A stretch of 62,804 nt of DNA from an uncultured Methanobrevibacter sp. (GTDB lineage: Archaea > Methanobacteriota > Methanobacteria > Methanobacteriales > Methanobacteriaceae), in NCBI RefSeq assembly GCF_902769175.1, contig NZ_CACXNW010000030.1, forward strand, positions 1 through 62,804, written 5' to 3'. Positions 20,900 to 30,182 of the stretch are shown piece by piece. Every line of letters begins with the position of its first letter. Position 1 is the stretch's first letter. The notes under the pieces were generated by a model. That model was not told where the DNA came from and ran no database searches. It was given only the letters and a program-made list of their open reading frames with translations. The position numbers and the translations under genes were made by a program.

Positions 20900-21245
20900 T
20901 TTATTTTTTTTTAATTTTTTTGCTGGTTTTTAACAAAATTTTCACTATTTTTTACTGTTGTTCTTTATTATTTTTTTAGGTAATGTTGATTTTTTTTACT
21001 ATTGTTTTTTATTATTTTTTTTTTAGGTAATGTTGATTTTTTTTTTTTTTTACTATTGTTTTTTATTATTTTTTTTAGGTAATGTTGATTTTTTAACTAT
21101 TTTTTTGCTATTGTTCTTTGTTATTTTTTTAGGTAATGTTGATTTTTTAACTATTTTTTTGCTATTGTTCTTTGTTATTTTTTTAGGTAATGTTGATTTT
21201 TTAACTATTTTTTTGTTTTAGGTAATGTTGATTTTTTTACTATTT
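20900..21245. repeat. T-rich tandem repeat array
   Basis: Six or more copies of a unit containing AGGTAATGTTGATTTTTT and TGCTATTGTTCTTTGTTA, with a period of about 55-58 bp in the cleanest part (21070-21220). It produces a repetitive open frame (FLGNVDFLTIF) that I do not regard as a gene. It sits directly after the histone-like gene. Confidence 0.85.
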
Positions 21246-21431
21246 TTTTATTATTTTTACAAAAATTTTATTTGTTTTATCATTTTTTGTAAAGTTTCTA
21301 GAATTTTTTTTATCTTTTTACAGCTTTTATATCCTTATTAAAGGATTTTTATTGTTCTAATGGAACTATATCCAATTAATTATAATTATTTTATTAAAAT
21401 ACTTATTTTCATCCTTTTTTTAATTCATTTA

Positions 21432-21470
21432 AATGTAAGTGAGTACTTACATTCAAGAAACTTTATATAT
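21432..21470 (+). promoter_or_regulatory. Palindromic operator next to a TATA box, ahead of the ATP-grasp gene
   Basis: AATGTAAGT (21432-21440) and ACTTACATT (21445-21453) are perfect 9-bp inverted arms with a 4-base spacer. Immediately after comes CTTTATATAT (21461-21470), a good archaeal TATA box. A dimeric regulator on this site would block or aid TBP/TFB. Such arms with a short spacer resemble TetR-type operators, though the regulator is unknown. A start of transcription near 21495 would give a leader of about 270 bases. Confidence 0.6.
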
Positions 21471-21525
21471 GTTTTTCACTATACTTAATATGTAAAGAGT
21501 TAAATTTTTAAAGACTGATGATTAA

Positions 21526-21735
21526 TATTTTAAAATATGTTTTTTAAAAGATATTATTTTAAAATGATAATCTTTTTTTTTTAGGAAAGATTATGATTTT
21601 AAAATATGTTCTGTTACAAGATATATTTTAAAATGATGACCTTTAGCTAAGGTTATGATTTTAATGTATTTCTGTTGCAAGATATATTTTTAAATGATAG
21701 TCTTTTTTTAAACTAAGTTTATGATTTTAAAATAA
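21526..21735 (+). promoter_or_regulatory. Three tandem hairpin units in the ATP-grasp leader
   Basis: Three imperfect units of about 63 bp share TTCTGTT.CAAGATAT and end in TTATGATTTT. Each can fold. The clearest arms are AAAATGATGACCTT (21630-21643) against AAGGTTATGATTTT (21649-21662), with equivalent arms near 21580 and 21700. The array ends about 30 bases before the start codon, so it may be an RNA leader regulating expression, or DNA sites for a repressor. Confidence 0.55.
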
Positions 21736-21763
21736 TATTTCTAATATTACAGAGGATGTAAAT

Positions 21764-22462
21764 ATGAGAAATATTGTTGTAGTAGAAGCTAGTTCTACCG
21801 GTTTTAATTTTATTAGAGATATAGTAAATAGAAATTTTTATCCTATTGCTTTAAATATAAAAGGTGATGGTTCTGAAGAGAGTCAGGCATATAAAAAATT
21901 GGTTAACAACAGCTTAAAACACATTGATGTAGATTTTGAACTCCTTGAAGAAAAGGACACTTATGATGAGACTCTTGAAATGATTAGGGAATATGACCCT
22001 CTATTGGTTGTTCCAGGTTCTGAATTAGGTGTAAGATTAGCTACAAAATTATCTAACGATTTAGGCCTTTTATCTAATCCTATTGAAAATCTTGATGCAA
22101 TGACATTAAAGAATAAGATGCAGGAGAAAATTGCTGAAGCAGGTCTTAGGCATATTCGAGGTCGTGTAGTAAAGTCTGTTGAAGAGGCAATTGAGTTTTA
22201 TGATGAGTCGGGATTTACTGAAGTTGTAGTTAAGCCAATTATCGGTGCAGGTTCTGTAGGCGTTAGAATATGCTTAAATAAAGATGAAATGATTGATTCC
22301 ATTAAGAAAATGTTGAATGAGGTAAACATTTTTGGTAATAAAATCACTGAAATGGTTGTTCAAGAGCGCATTAAAGGTGAAGAATATTTTGTCAACACAG
22401 TATCCTACAATGGAGACCATCGCGTTACCCTTATGTGGAAGTACACCAAAGTGAAAACTTAA
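21764..22462 (+). pseudogene. ATP-grasp ligase, N-terminal half (gene interrupted)
   Basis: 232 codons of an ATP-grasp enzyme, the family that joins a carboxylate to an amine or thiol through an acyl phosphate. The pre-ATP-grasp domain is residues 1-100. The nucleotide-binding segment VVKPIIGAGSVGVRI and the QERIKGEEYFVNTV strand follow. The frame ends at TAA inside a 65-bp insertion. Removing the insertion would fuse it smoothly with 22495-23520 to give a protein of about 563 residues. It is preceded by an operator, TATA box and hairpin leader. The AGAGGATG site precedes the ATG. Substrate unknown. Confidence 0.75.
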
Positions 22463-22523
22463 TTGTGGAACACCTGTACTTTCTATATAGAATTCTTATG
22501 TGGAAGTACACCAAAGTGAAAAC
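22430..22523 (+). repeat. 29-bp direct repeat with a 36-bp spacer breaking the ATP-grasp gene
   Basis: Copy 1 is 22430-22458 and copy 2 is 22495-22523, encoding LMWKYTKVK in both. The period is 65 bp, so copy 2 is in another frame, and the spacer contains TAA. Deleting one period restores an uninterrupted gene. Confidence 0.9.
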
Positions 22524-23520
22524 CGAGGAAGGTGGATACATTTATGATTCCATTTGCACTATAAATGAGTTAGGTCTTGGTGAGGCTGAAATCGTTGATT
22601 ATGCTTATGATGGTGCTGATGCATTAGGCATTAGGTATGGTGCTGTTCATGGAGAGTATATGGTAGATGAAAAAGGACCTGTTTTGATTGAAGTCAATTG
22701 TCGTCCTTTTGGCGGATCTATGGATGCTGAGTTTTTAGACATGATTTCAGGTCAGCATGAAACTGACAGCATTCTTGATGCTTATTTGAATCCTGATAAT
22801 TTTTATTATGAACGTGATAGGGGATATAAGCTATATGCTCATGGATGTTTAAAACCATTTATTGTTCCTAAGGATATCATTCCAAGTTCTTCTCCTATGA
22901 CTCATATCTGCAATAAATTGCAAAGCTTTTATAAATTGGATCAAGATACTATTGATGGAAATAATCTATTTGTCAAGACTCAAGATTTTGAAACTACTGG
23001 CGGATATGCTTATTTGGTTCATGAGGATGGATATAGGCTTCAAAAGGATATTGATTTTTTATGCAGTGTTGAAAGATATGCATTTGATTTGGTTTTAAGT
23101 GATGATGCACATAAAAAGACTGTTGTTGATGAAAAGCAAGCACGTGAAGATGTTAAGTCAATTTTAAATCGAGTCACTGCTTTTGGTTCAACTCTTTTCG
23201 TAACTGATCAAGTTTTTGATGATGTTAATAGTTTACAGGTTTCTCCAGATGAACTCAATAATGTGAAAGGGGACTTTAAATGTGTTGTTGTCAATTTGAA
23301 TAAAACAATTCTTGAAAACAGTTCAGATAAGGTTGCCCATATATTTTTAAAGATTATTAAAAAGGTAAGATCTGGAGGATTAATCTTCATTCCAGAATCC
23401 ACTTATCATTGTATGTTGGATGGAAGATTAAGTGCTGAAGCCCTTGTAATGGTTTTAGATTTAAGAATAGAAATGCAATTGCATAATTATGGTAAAATGG
23501 TAATCGCTTCAAAGCAATAA
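22435..23520 (+). pseudogene. ATP-grasp ligase, C-terminal half
   Basis: The real homology begins at the second repeat copy (22495), while the ATG at 22435 reads through insertion sequence. It includes the catalytic end of the ATP-grasp fold: YGAVHGEYMVDEKGPVLIEVN with the metal-binding Glu and Asn, then RPFGGSMDAEF. An extra C-terminal region of about 200 residues has alternating strands and helices, and I do not recognise it. Codon use is normal, so the break looks recent. Confidence 0.72.
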
Positions 23521-23530
23521 ATTTGTTTTA

Positions 23531-23551
23531 AAAAAGGAGTTTTCTCCTTTT
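23531..23551 (+). terminator. Terminator after the ATP-grasp gene
   Basis: AAAAAGGAG, loop TTTT, CTCCTTTT, then a T-rich run. The rest of 23552-23976 is low-complexity DNA with degenerate TTATTAATTGTAGCTATTTTT repeats and no gene. Confidence 0.6.
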
Positions 23552-23976
23552 AACTTTTTTTATTTTTTTTAGTTTTTATTATTAGTTTAAAGCTATTTTT
23601 TAGTTTTTTTTTTTATTAATTGTAGCTATTTTTTTACTTTTTTCTTAATTGTTTAAAGTTATTTTTTTTAGTTTTTATTAATTGTTTATAGCTATTTTCA
23701 TTTGTTTTATTAATTGTGGCTATTTTTTACCTTTTTTTATAATTTAAATCTATTGTTTATTTCATTGATTTAAATTATTTTAATTTTATTTAAATTTTTA
23801 TTAATTTTTAATATCTTTCTTAAGTTCTAATTTTAATATTTTAAGAAAATTTAAATCTCTTTAATCTTATTTTTATATTTTTAGAAATAAGTAAACATCA
23901 TTTAAATTTTATTTTTATATATTAAGAAAAATAAAAAGATTATAAGAAAACTAAAAACTTAAAGGAGAAAAAGAGA

Positions 23977-24711
23977 ATGAAAAGCAAACTTTTTTTAAGC
24001 TGTTTTATATTGATTTTTTGTTTCTGCATTATAGGAGCATCTTTCAGTGCAGAGGTTCCAGAAAAACTGAACTATTCAAATGACTCTTCTGATTTTGTTG
24101 TATTGACTGATATAGATCCAAATGTGATTTTAGAGATTAGATATTATTCCACCTATAACTTTGTAGGTGATAGGATAGATGGTTATGAGCAGCCAACAGC
24201 TCTTTTAACAAAGGAAGCTGCAACTGCACTTAAGGAAGTAAGTGATGATTTGGAGAAAAAGGGTTATAGATTAAAGATATATGATGCATATCGTCCTCAA
24301 AAGGCTGTCAATCATTTTGAAAGATGGGCAAATGATACAGGAGATACTCGAATGAAAGATTATTTCTATCGGGAACTTGATAAGTCTGTCTTATTTGACC
24401 AAGGACATATAGCCAATTATTCCGGTCATAGCAGAGGAAGTACAGTTGACTTGACCTTATTTGATATGAAGACTAAAAAGGATGTTGATATGGGTGGAAC
24501 ATTTGATTATTTTGGTGAAGTAAGTCATCCAGATTATAAAAACATCACTGATGAGCAGTATAAAAATCGTATGATACTTCGTCAAGCTATGATGGACCAT
24601 GGGTTCAAGCCATTAGCTACTGAATGGTGGCATTTCACTTTAGAAGATGAACCATATCCAGATACCTATTTCACTTTCCCAGTTAATGAAAGTTCAGTAA
24701 ATAGGGTTTAA
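23977..24711 (+). CDS. ddpX: Secreted D-alanyl-D-alanine dipeptidase (VanX/DdpX-like, peptidase M15)
   Basis: A 244-residue exported zinc peptidase. A signal peptide occupies about residues 1-25. The fold signatures are the YDAYRPQKAV segment with the conserved Arg, SGHSRGSTVD with the zinc His and Asp, and EWWHF with the catalytic Glu and third zinc ligand. Bacterial relatives cleave D-Ala-D-Ala. Pseudomurein, the likely wall polymer here, contains L-amino acids, so the actual substrate may be bacterial muropeptides or a different dipeptide. A GGAG site precedes the ATG. It is convergent with the large adhesin. Confidence 0.88.
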   Translation: MKSKLFLSCFILIFCFCIIGASFSAEVPEKLNYSNDSSDFVVLTDIDPNVILEIRYYSTYNFVGDRIDGYEQPTALLTKEAATALKEVSDDLEKKGYRLKIYDAYRPQKAVNHFERWANDTGDTRMKDYFYRELDKSVLFDQGHIANYSGHSRGSTVDLTLFDMKTKKDVDMGGTFDYFGEVSHPDYKNITDEQYKNRMILRQAMMDHGFKPLATEWWHFTLEDEPYPDTYFTFPVNESSVNRV

Positions 24712-24806
24712 AAAAAGAATTTTTTTATTTAATAAAATTAGAGTTTAAAAAAAGATTTTTTTTTATTTAATAAAAAGATTGAAATTTTTCATTTAAAATA
24801 AAAAAG

Positions 24807-24832
24807 AAAAAAGAGTAAAAATACTCTTTTTT
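24807..24832. terminator. Bidirectional terminator
   Basis: AAAAAAGAGTA and TACTCTTTTTT are 11-bp arms around a 4-base loop, with A and T tails suitable for stopping both the dipeptidase and the convergent adhesin transcripts. Confidence 0.75.
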
Positions 24833-24846
24833 TTTAAATTTTTTGT

Positions 24847-27800
24847 TTATGAAACTATTTTTAGTTTTTTAGCAGTTTTGTAGTCTACTTTTCCAGTCAC
24901 TTTAAGTGTTTTAGCTTTTTGGAATTGTTTGACTGATCTTACTGTGCAGTCATGGTATATTCCGTCTATTTTTAGGTAGTGGCCTTTGTAGGTCAAGTAG
25001 TATCCGTTATTTTTCAAAGCCTTTTGGATTTTTTTGACTGTTGCTTTGGCTTTGCTTCCTTTTGCTACAGTTTTCCATGCAGGTGCCTTGACAGTTACTT
25101 TTGCCTTTTTAGTGACTTTTTTGTAGTATTTGTCTCCGGCATAAGTGATTGCTGTTGTGAATTTGCCTTTTTTGGTCAGTTTGGAAAGTTTGAATGTTGC
25201 AATTCCTTTGCTATTGGTTTTAGCAGTGTAGGTTTTTCCATTGACTTTCAAGGTGACCTTTTTGTTTTTCATTACTTTATTTTTGTTGTCTTTTAAAGTA
25301 ATTGTGTACTTTTTGGTCTTGTCCTCAAATTTAAAGGTTTTTGCTTTTGCAGTAATCTTTGGACTTGCCTTTTTGACAACTACTTTAGCAGTTGTAGATG
25401 AAGCTTTGTATATGCTGTTTCCAGCAAAGCTGATTTTAGCAGTGTATGTTTTAGGTACAAGCTTAGCTACAGCAACTTTTACTTGGCCATTTTTATCGGT
25501 TGTGTATTTCTTGTTGCTTCCAAGGTTGACTGTTAATTGTGCTCCGCTTATTGGGTTTCCTTTGTTGTCCTTAAGGGTTATTACAAGGTTTTTGTTAACA
25601 TTGTATGTTGTTGCAACTGCAGCAGCAGTGATTTTTGTAGTTATTTTTTGGACATTGAAACTAGCATTTGTTATATTGGAGCTGTAGTTTGGATTGTCAA
25701 AGCTTCCATTTGCCCAATAGCTTCCTGGTTTTAGGGAGATGGAAATGTTTCCAACACCATCTGCCCCATTGATTTTTTCGGCTGTTCCATTAATGTTTAT
25801 ACTGTATTCTCCATCGATGTCTGCAGTTATGGTCACAATTGTGTTTTCACCATAGGTAACATCTTTAGCACTGACTACAACATTATTGTTTGCCTTTATG
25901 ACATTGAAAATTGTTGAGTTTTCACATCCAACAATGCTTTCATTTCCATAATTGATTACAGTAAGATTATATTCTCCTACATTTAAAATAGGAAGTTCAA
26001 AATTAGTTTCAGTAAAGTTTTGACTGAATACGATATCTTGATTTGAATCGTATACTGTTACATTAAGTGTTGTCAGGTATTTGCCAGTTATTTCAACATT
26101 TATGGTATTGCCATATGTAATTTCACCGATTGGACTAATATTGACTTCTGATTTTTTCGGTAATATCTTAAATAATTTGGAATCAGAACTAGGAGCATAA
26201 TAGAAATTTCCATAGTTATATAAAGTAATATTATAGTATCCATCATATACCAGCAAGTCAATAGTTATTGCATTATCACTAGTGTTCTTATTTAATAGAA
26301 TATCTCCATTTTCATTGACTATCAGAACGTTGATTTCGGTACGATTTTCAACAGTGAATTCAATTGTGCAGTCCTCATAATAGAATTCGCTTTCAGCAGT
26401 GTTGATTTTAACAGATGATTCATTCCTATCTAGAAGATCTCTAAAGAGAATTTCACTGAAATAATAATCATCATCATAATGGGTTAGGTTATAGTTTATT
26501 ATTTTGTAGGAATCTGGTATCTGGAACGGATCAAAACTTACTTCGCTAGATAAATTGGTCATTAAAATATCACTTAGCAGTACATTGCCTTCAGAATCGG
26601 TTATGGTTAAATTAAATTGAATGCATATAGGATTTTTGATAGGATAACCGTCATTGCTGTTGACTATTTTTCCTGCCCAGTAAGTAACATTGGATAATGT
26701 AATATCATAATACTTAGGATTTTTATCTTCAAAATTATAAATTGCATTTATATAATTATTTCCTGGATAAGAATATCCTATAGTGAATTCCTGAAGTTTA
26801 TTCGGACTCAATTGAGAAGAATTTCCAATGTCTCTTGTATACCATTTGACAGACCCACCAAGGATTCCTTTATTCTCAATAAATGCACTGTCTTTCACAT
26901 CTAATGCTTTGTCAGCTGAAAAAATTGCTGAACCGTAGGATGCTTCGTTTTTATTAAATGTGGAATTGATAACTTCTCCCTCATTTCTGAAGAATATCGC
27001 TCCCCCTCGATTATAGTCGCTTTCAAAAATAAAATAAGCTTCAAAATCAGGACCATTATACATTTGTCCCTTTGCCTGATTATTATTAAATGTAGAACTG
27101 ACAACTTTACCATCTCCTTGGAAGAATATTGCTCCACCAAATCCATTGGTCAAGTGTGATTTTTCTACGGTATTTTCATTGAAGTTACAATTTGAAACGG
27201 TTCCATCACTATCGAAGTATATTGCTCCTCCAGATTTTGCACTGTTGTTTGTAAAATTACAACCTTCAACAAAACCATTGTTTCCATGCCAGTAAATAGC
27301 ACCTGCTTTATCAGTTGAGTTTCCAGAAACAAAATTGATGTTCTTTACAACAACATTGTCTCCATTTATTTGGAATGTTCTTGCAATGTTTAATCCATCT
27401 ATTGCAAATCCATTTCCATTAATGGTTAAGGTGCGGTTAATAATGATTCCATTTATAAAAGCAGAATCTATATTTGGATCATATTTATAGTTTTTATCTA
27501 GGCTGATTTCACTGTTTTCATTTCCATTTATGGTTCTGTTTAAATCTGTGAATGTTGTTCCGTCTGTAATGCTTAATGTCACATTTACTGGTTCAATTTG
27601 GGATTCTGCAATACTAAATTCTGCTATATAATCTCCATTGTCTAAATCAACTTCCCAGCCTTCTCCAGTTAAAGCATAAAAAGTGTCTACTAACTGTTCA
27701 TTCTTAAAGATTTTAATTGTAGTGTTAATATCATCTGCAGTCATTTCTTCATCATTCACTATTGCGCTTAAGTTGAAAGGCAAAGTTTCGAAAGAATGGG

Positions 27801-28776
27801 CAGAAGTCATGAAGTTAGAAACTATTAGCTCTGCAGGAATGAACTTGCAAGTGCCTTTACCTTCAGTACCATCTGCAGTTGCACCTATGGATGAGAAGAT
27901 AAGTATGAATGTACAGTCGTTTGCAGTTCCTTCAAACATTGCTTCACCAGCATCACTATAGGTGTTTTTGAAGAAGAAACATTGGTTTGCGGTTCCACTA
28001 CTCATTCCTCCACCACACATTGCATCATTTCCAATGAATGTACAATTGTTTGCAGTTCCGTATTTCATTGCACCTCCTTCATCATATGCAGTGTTGTTGA
28101 TGAAGGTACAATTGTTTGCAGTTCCATTTAAAATTGCTCCCCCATCATTTCTTATTGCATTGTTGCTGATGAAGGTACAATTGTTTGCAGTTCCGCAATA
28201 CATTGCTCCCCCTTCATATGCCCCATTGTTTTTGAAGGTACAATTTATTGCGGTTGAGTCTCCCCATATTGCTCCTCCCTTATCAGATTGGGCAGCCAAT
28301 CCATTCATAAACACAATATTTTTAAATACAACATTTGAACCGGTTACACGGAATATTCGTGCTTTGCCATTTGCATTGATTGTATATCCATTTCCATTGA
28401 TGGTAACCTCACGGTCAATGGTGATACCATTCTCCATATTGTCCTCATCATAAGTGTAATTTCTGTCTAATGTTATTTCTGGTTGATCATTGTCATTAAT
28501 GAGGCTATTCAGGTCTCTGAAGTTTCCTGGAGTGCTTAATAGATTATTTTCATTTTCTATATTCAAAGTGTCTTCATTTTGACTATCTTCTAAAATTAGA
28601 TTTTCATTTTCTATATTCAAAGTGTCTTCATTTTGTCTGTCTTCTAAAAATAGATTTTCATTTTCATTAGCACTGTTAATGTCGCTTGCACTATCATCTG
28701 CTGCACTTACAGCAGATATGCTGATTATGCAAACTAAAAGTATCAATGCTAAATATATAAATTTTTTATTTTTCAT
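24847..28776 (-). CDS. Adhesin-like surface protein with a C-terminal peptidoglycan-binding-like domain
   Basis: 1309 residues from the ATG at 28776, which has GGGGG 5 bases upstream; an in-frame TTG at 28788 lies before that site. A signal peptide (MKNKKFIYLALILLV..SAVSA) is followed by two NENLILED repeats. A first beta-helix block rich in ANNCTFI.N.A..GGA, an Ig-like linker, a second beta-helix block and several Ig-like domains come next. The tail VKKIQKALKNNGYYL..DGIYHDCTVRSVKQFQKAKTL..VDYKTAKKL is a PG_binding_1-type three-helix domain likely to hold the protein to pseudomurein. It is uninterrupted, unlike the neighbouring giant adhesin. It probably mediates contact with partner cells or host surfaces. 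Confidence 0.88.
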   Translation of the reverse strand: MKNKKFIYLALILLVCIISISAVSAADDSASDINSANENENLFLEDRQNEDTLNIENENLILEDSQNEDTLNIENENNLLSTPGNFRDLNSLINDNDQPEITLDRNYTYDEDNMENGITIDREVTINGNGYTINANGKARIFRVTGSNVVFKNIVFMNGLAAQSDKGGAIWGDSTAINCTFKNNGAYEGGAMYCGTANNCTFISNNAIRNDGGAILNGTANNCTFINNTAYDEGGAMKYGTANNCTFIGNDAMCGGGMSSGTANQCFFFKNTYSDAGEAMFEGTANDCTFILIFSSIGATADGTEGKGTCKFIPAELIVSNFMTSAHSFETLPFNLSAIVNDEEMTADDINTTIKIFKNEQLVDTFYALTGEGWEVDLDNGDYIAEFSIAESQIEPVNVTLSITDGTTFTDLNRTINGNENSEISLDKNYKYDPNIDSAFINGIIINRTLTINGNGFAIDGLNIARTFQINGDNVVVKNINFVSGNSTDKAGAIYWHGNNGFVEGCNFTNNSAKSGGAIYFDSDGTVSNCNFNENTVEKSHLTNGFGGAIFFQGDGKVVSSTFNNNQAKGQMYNGPDFEAYFIFESDYNRGGAIFFRNEGEVINSTFNKNEASYGSAIFSADKALDVKDSAFIENKGILGGSVKWYTRDIGNSSQLSPNKLQEFTIGYSYPGNNYINAIYNFEDKNPKYYDITLSNVTYWAGKIVNSNDGYPIKNPICIQFNLTITDSEGNVLLSDILMTNLSSEVSFDPFQIPDSYKIINYNLTHYDDDYYFSEILFRDLLDRNESSVKINTAESEFYYEDCTIEFTVENRTEINVLIVNENGDILLNKNTSDNAITIDLLVYDGYYNITLYNYGNFYYAPSSDSKLFKILPKKSEVNISPIGEITYGNTINVEITGKYLTTLNVTVYDSNQDIVFSQNFTETNFELPILNVGEYNLTVINYGNESIVGCENSTIFNVIKANNNVVVSAKDVTYGENTIVTITADIDGEYSININGTAEKINGADGVGNISISLKPGSYWANGSFDNPNYSSNITNASFNVQKITTKITAAAVATTYNVNKNLVITLKDNKGNPISGAQLTVNLGSNKKYTTDKNGQVKVAVAKLVPKTYTAKISFAGNSIYKASSTTAKVVVKKASPKITAKAKTFKFEDKTKKYTITLKDNKNKVMKNKKVTLKVNGKTYTAKTNSKGIATFKLSKLTKKGKFTTAITYAGDKYYKKVTKKAKVTVKAPAWKTVAKGSKAKATVKKIQKALKNNGYYLTYKGHYLKIDGIYHDCTVRSVKQFQKAKTLKVTGKVDYKTAKKLKIVS

Positions 28777-28908
28777 AGTTTCCCCCAAAAAATAATATTT
28801 AACAATATAATCTTTATATAAAATAGCATATATTTGTTTCTTTATATGATTTCATTTATTTTGTTCAATTAAATGGTGGAATAAATGTTATTTAAAAAGA
28901 GATAATAG

Positions 28909-29112
28909 GATTATTAATCTTCAATGAAGTAAGTCCTATTTTAAGATGTTTCAGTTTCTCATCTGTTCAATCACAGTAAATCCTGTTTTCAGATGTTATT
29001 TGTTATTAATCTTCAATAACAGTAAATCCTGTTTTAAGATGTATTCCTTATCTGTTATTAATATTCAATAACCGTAAATCCTGTTTTAAGATGTTTCAAT
29101 TCCTCATCTGTT
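28909..29112. repeat. 52-bp tandem repeats copied from the 3' end of the ZPR1 gene
   Basis: About four copies of a unit with AGTAAATCCTGTTTTAAGATG and TCATCTGTTA. The copy at about 29053 is the last coding stretch of ZPR1 (HLKTGFTVIEY and stop), and the neighbour at about 29001 is exactly 52 bp away. Two more diverged copies lie at 28909-28990. The 28777-29057 gap has nothing else. Confidence 0.85.
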
Positions 29113-29651
29113 AAAGGTTCTGTTTTTGCACGAACATCCATGATTTTGCTTTGTCCAAATGGGTCCTCTATAAGCAAAAGAGTTTCCATTTCACCATTTA
29201 AGACCTTGTTTATGTTTTCAAGCACTTTTTTACCATTTTCTTGAGATAAGTCATCTCTGAACATATTCAATGCTCTTTCAGTTGCTTCAATAAATCTTAC
29301 AACAACTCCTTCAACATTTGAAATGTATCCTTCTGATTTTGGACCTGGCTCCACTTTGATTCCAATTTCAGGAAGTGATACTGTAGCTGATTGTGATCTG
29401 ACCACTCTTGAGTCAAGATTCTTTTTGCTTATAATCAAGCTATGCTTTGCAGGGTCCTTTTGTTCAGTTGCCAAAATGTCATTGTGTCTGAATCCACATT
29501 TTTCACATTGGATAGTTGATTCCACAATTTCTCCAAAGTATGCAAGTTCATGAGTTTGAGTAGTGTAAGTTGCAGTATTTTTTCCTCCACATACTGGACA
29601 ATCTATTTTCATTTCTGCACTTTTTCCAGTAATTACATCATCCACATTCAT
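29058..29651 (-). CDS. ZPR1-type zinc finger protein
   Basis: A 197-residue single-ZPR1-domain protein, the archaeal form of eukaryotic ZPR1 that has two. The C4 zinc finger is CPVCGGKN followed by CEKCGFRH (residues about 19-55). The beta-helical domain has LDSRVVRSQSATVSLPEIGIKVEPG and the GYISNVEGVV segment. The eukaryotic protein binds translation factor eEF1A, and the archaeal role is untested. A GGAG site lies 9 bases upstream of the ATG. Its last codons have been copied downstream. Confidence 0.92.
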   Translation of the reverse strand: MNVDDVITGKSAEMKIDCPVCGGKNTATYTTQTHELAYFGEIVESTIQCEKCGFRHNDILATEQKDPAKHSLIISKKNLDSRVVRSQSATVSLPEIGIKVEPGPKSEGYISNVEGVVVRFIEATERALNMFRDDLSQENGKKVLENINKVLNGEMETLLLIEDPFGQSKIMDVRAKTEPLTDEELKHLKTGFTVIEY

Positions 29652-30182
29652 TTGATTTTCTCCTTAATTATTTTTTATATTGGAATTATAGCTATTGATA
29701 ATTATGATATCTACATTCAATATTTTTGATAGTTGTTTTTAAAAGTATATTTTAGATTTCATTGATAGATATAGTTAACTATATTTTATCATTGAGTTAA
29801 TTTTTTAATTTTTATTTTTCGAATTTTTTCTTTTAAAAAATATTTGAATTTTCACTATTCAATTATTTTTAATTTTTTATTTCAAAAAAATATTTAGAAC
29901 TTTAACATCTATATTATTTTTCTATTTTTTATATTTTATAATTTTTAATATTAAGCATTAAAAGATTTTTTCATATTAAAATCTAAACTAATAATTTTCA
30001 TGCCAATGTTTATTAATAATAATAGATATATACTTACTATAAGATAAATTCTATAATGTTGGATAATGTAATATTTATTGCATTAGATTTAATAATATTT
30101 TTGAAAAAGTTCAATATTTTAAAAATTTATCACAATTTATATTTTTATCAAAATTACACAATTTTTTAAGAGGAGTGATTAC
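29652..30182. other. AT-rich spacer between ZPR1 and the DUF1611 gene
   Basis: 531 bases between divergent genes. No ORF, RNA or clear repeat is visible. A TATA-like AGATATATACTTACTATAAG lies around 30022-30041 and could serve the plus-strand gene. Confidence 0.4.

Noticed and set aside
21030..21221. 63-codon frame with FLGNVDFLTIF repeats
   Set aside because: Product of a T-rich tandem repeat; extreme residue bias and no ribosome site.
24979..25296. Plus-strand 105-codon frame rich in Phe and Cys
   Set aside because: Antisense of the lysine-rich Ig-like domains of the intact adhesin.
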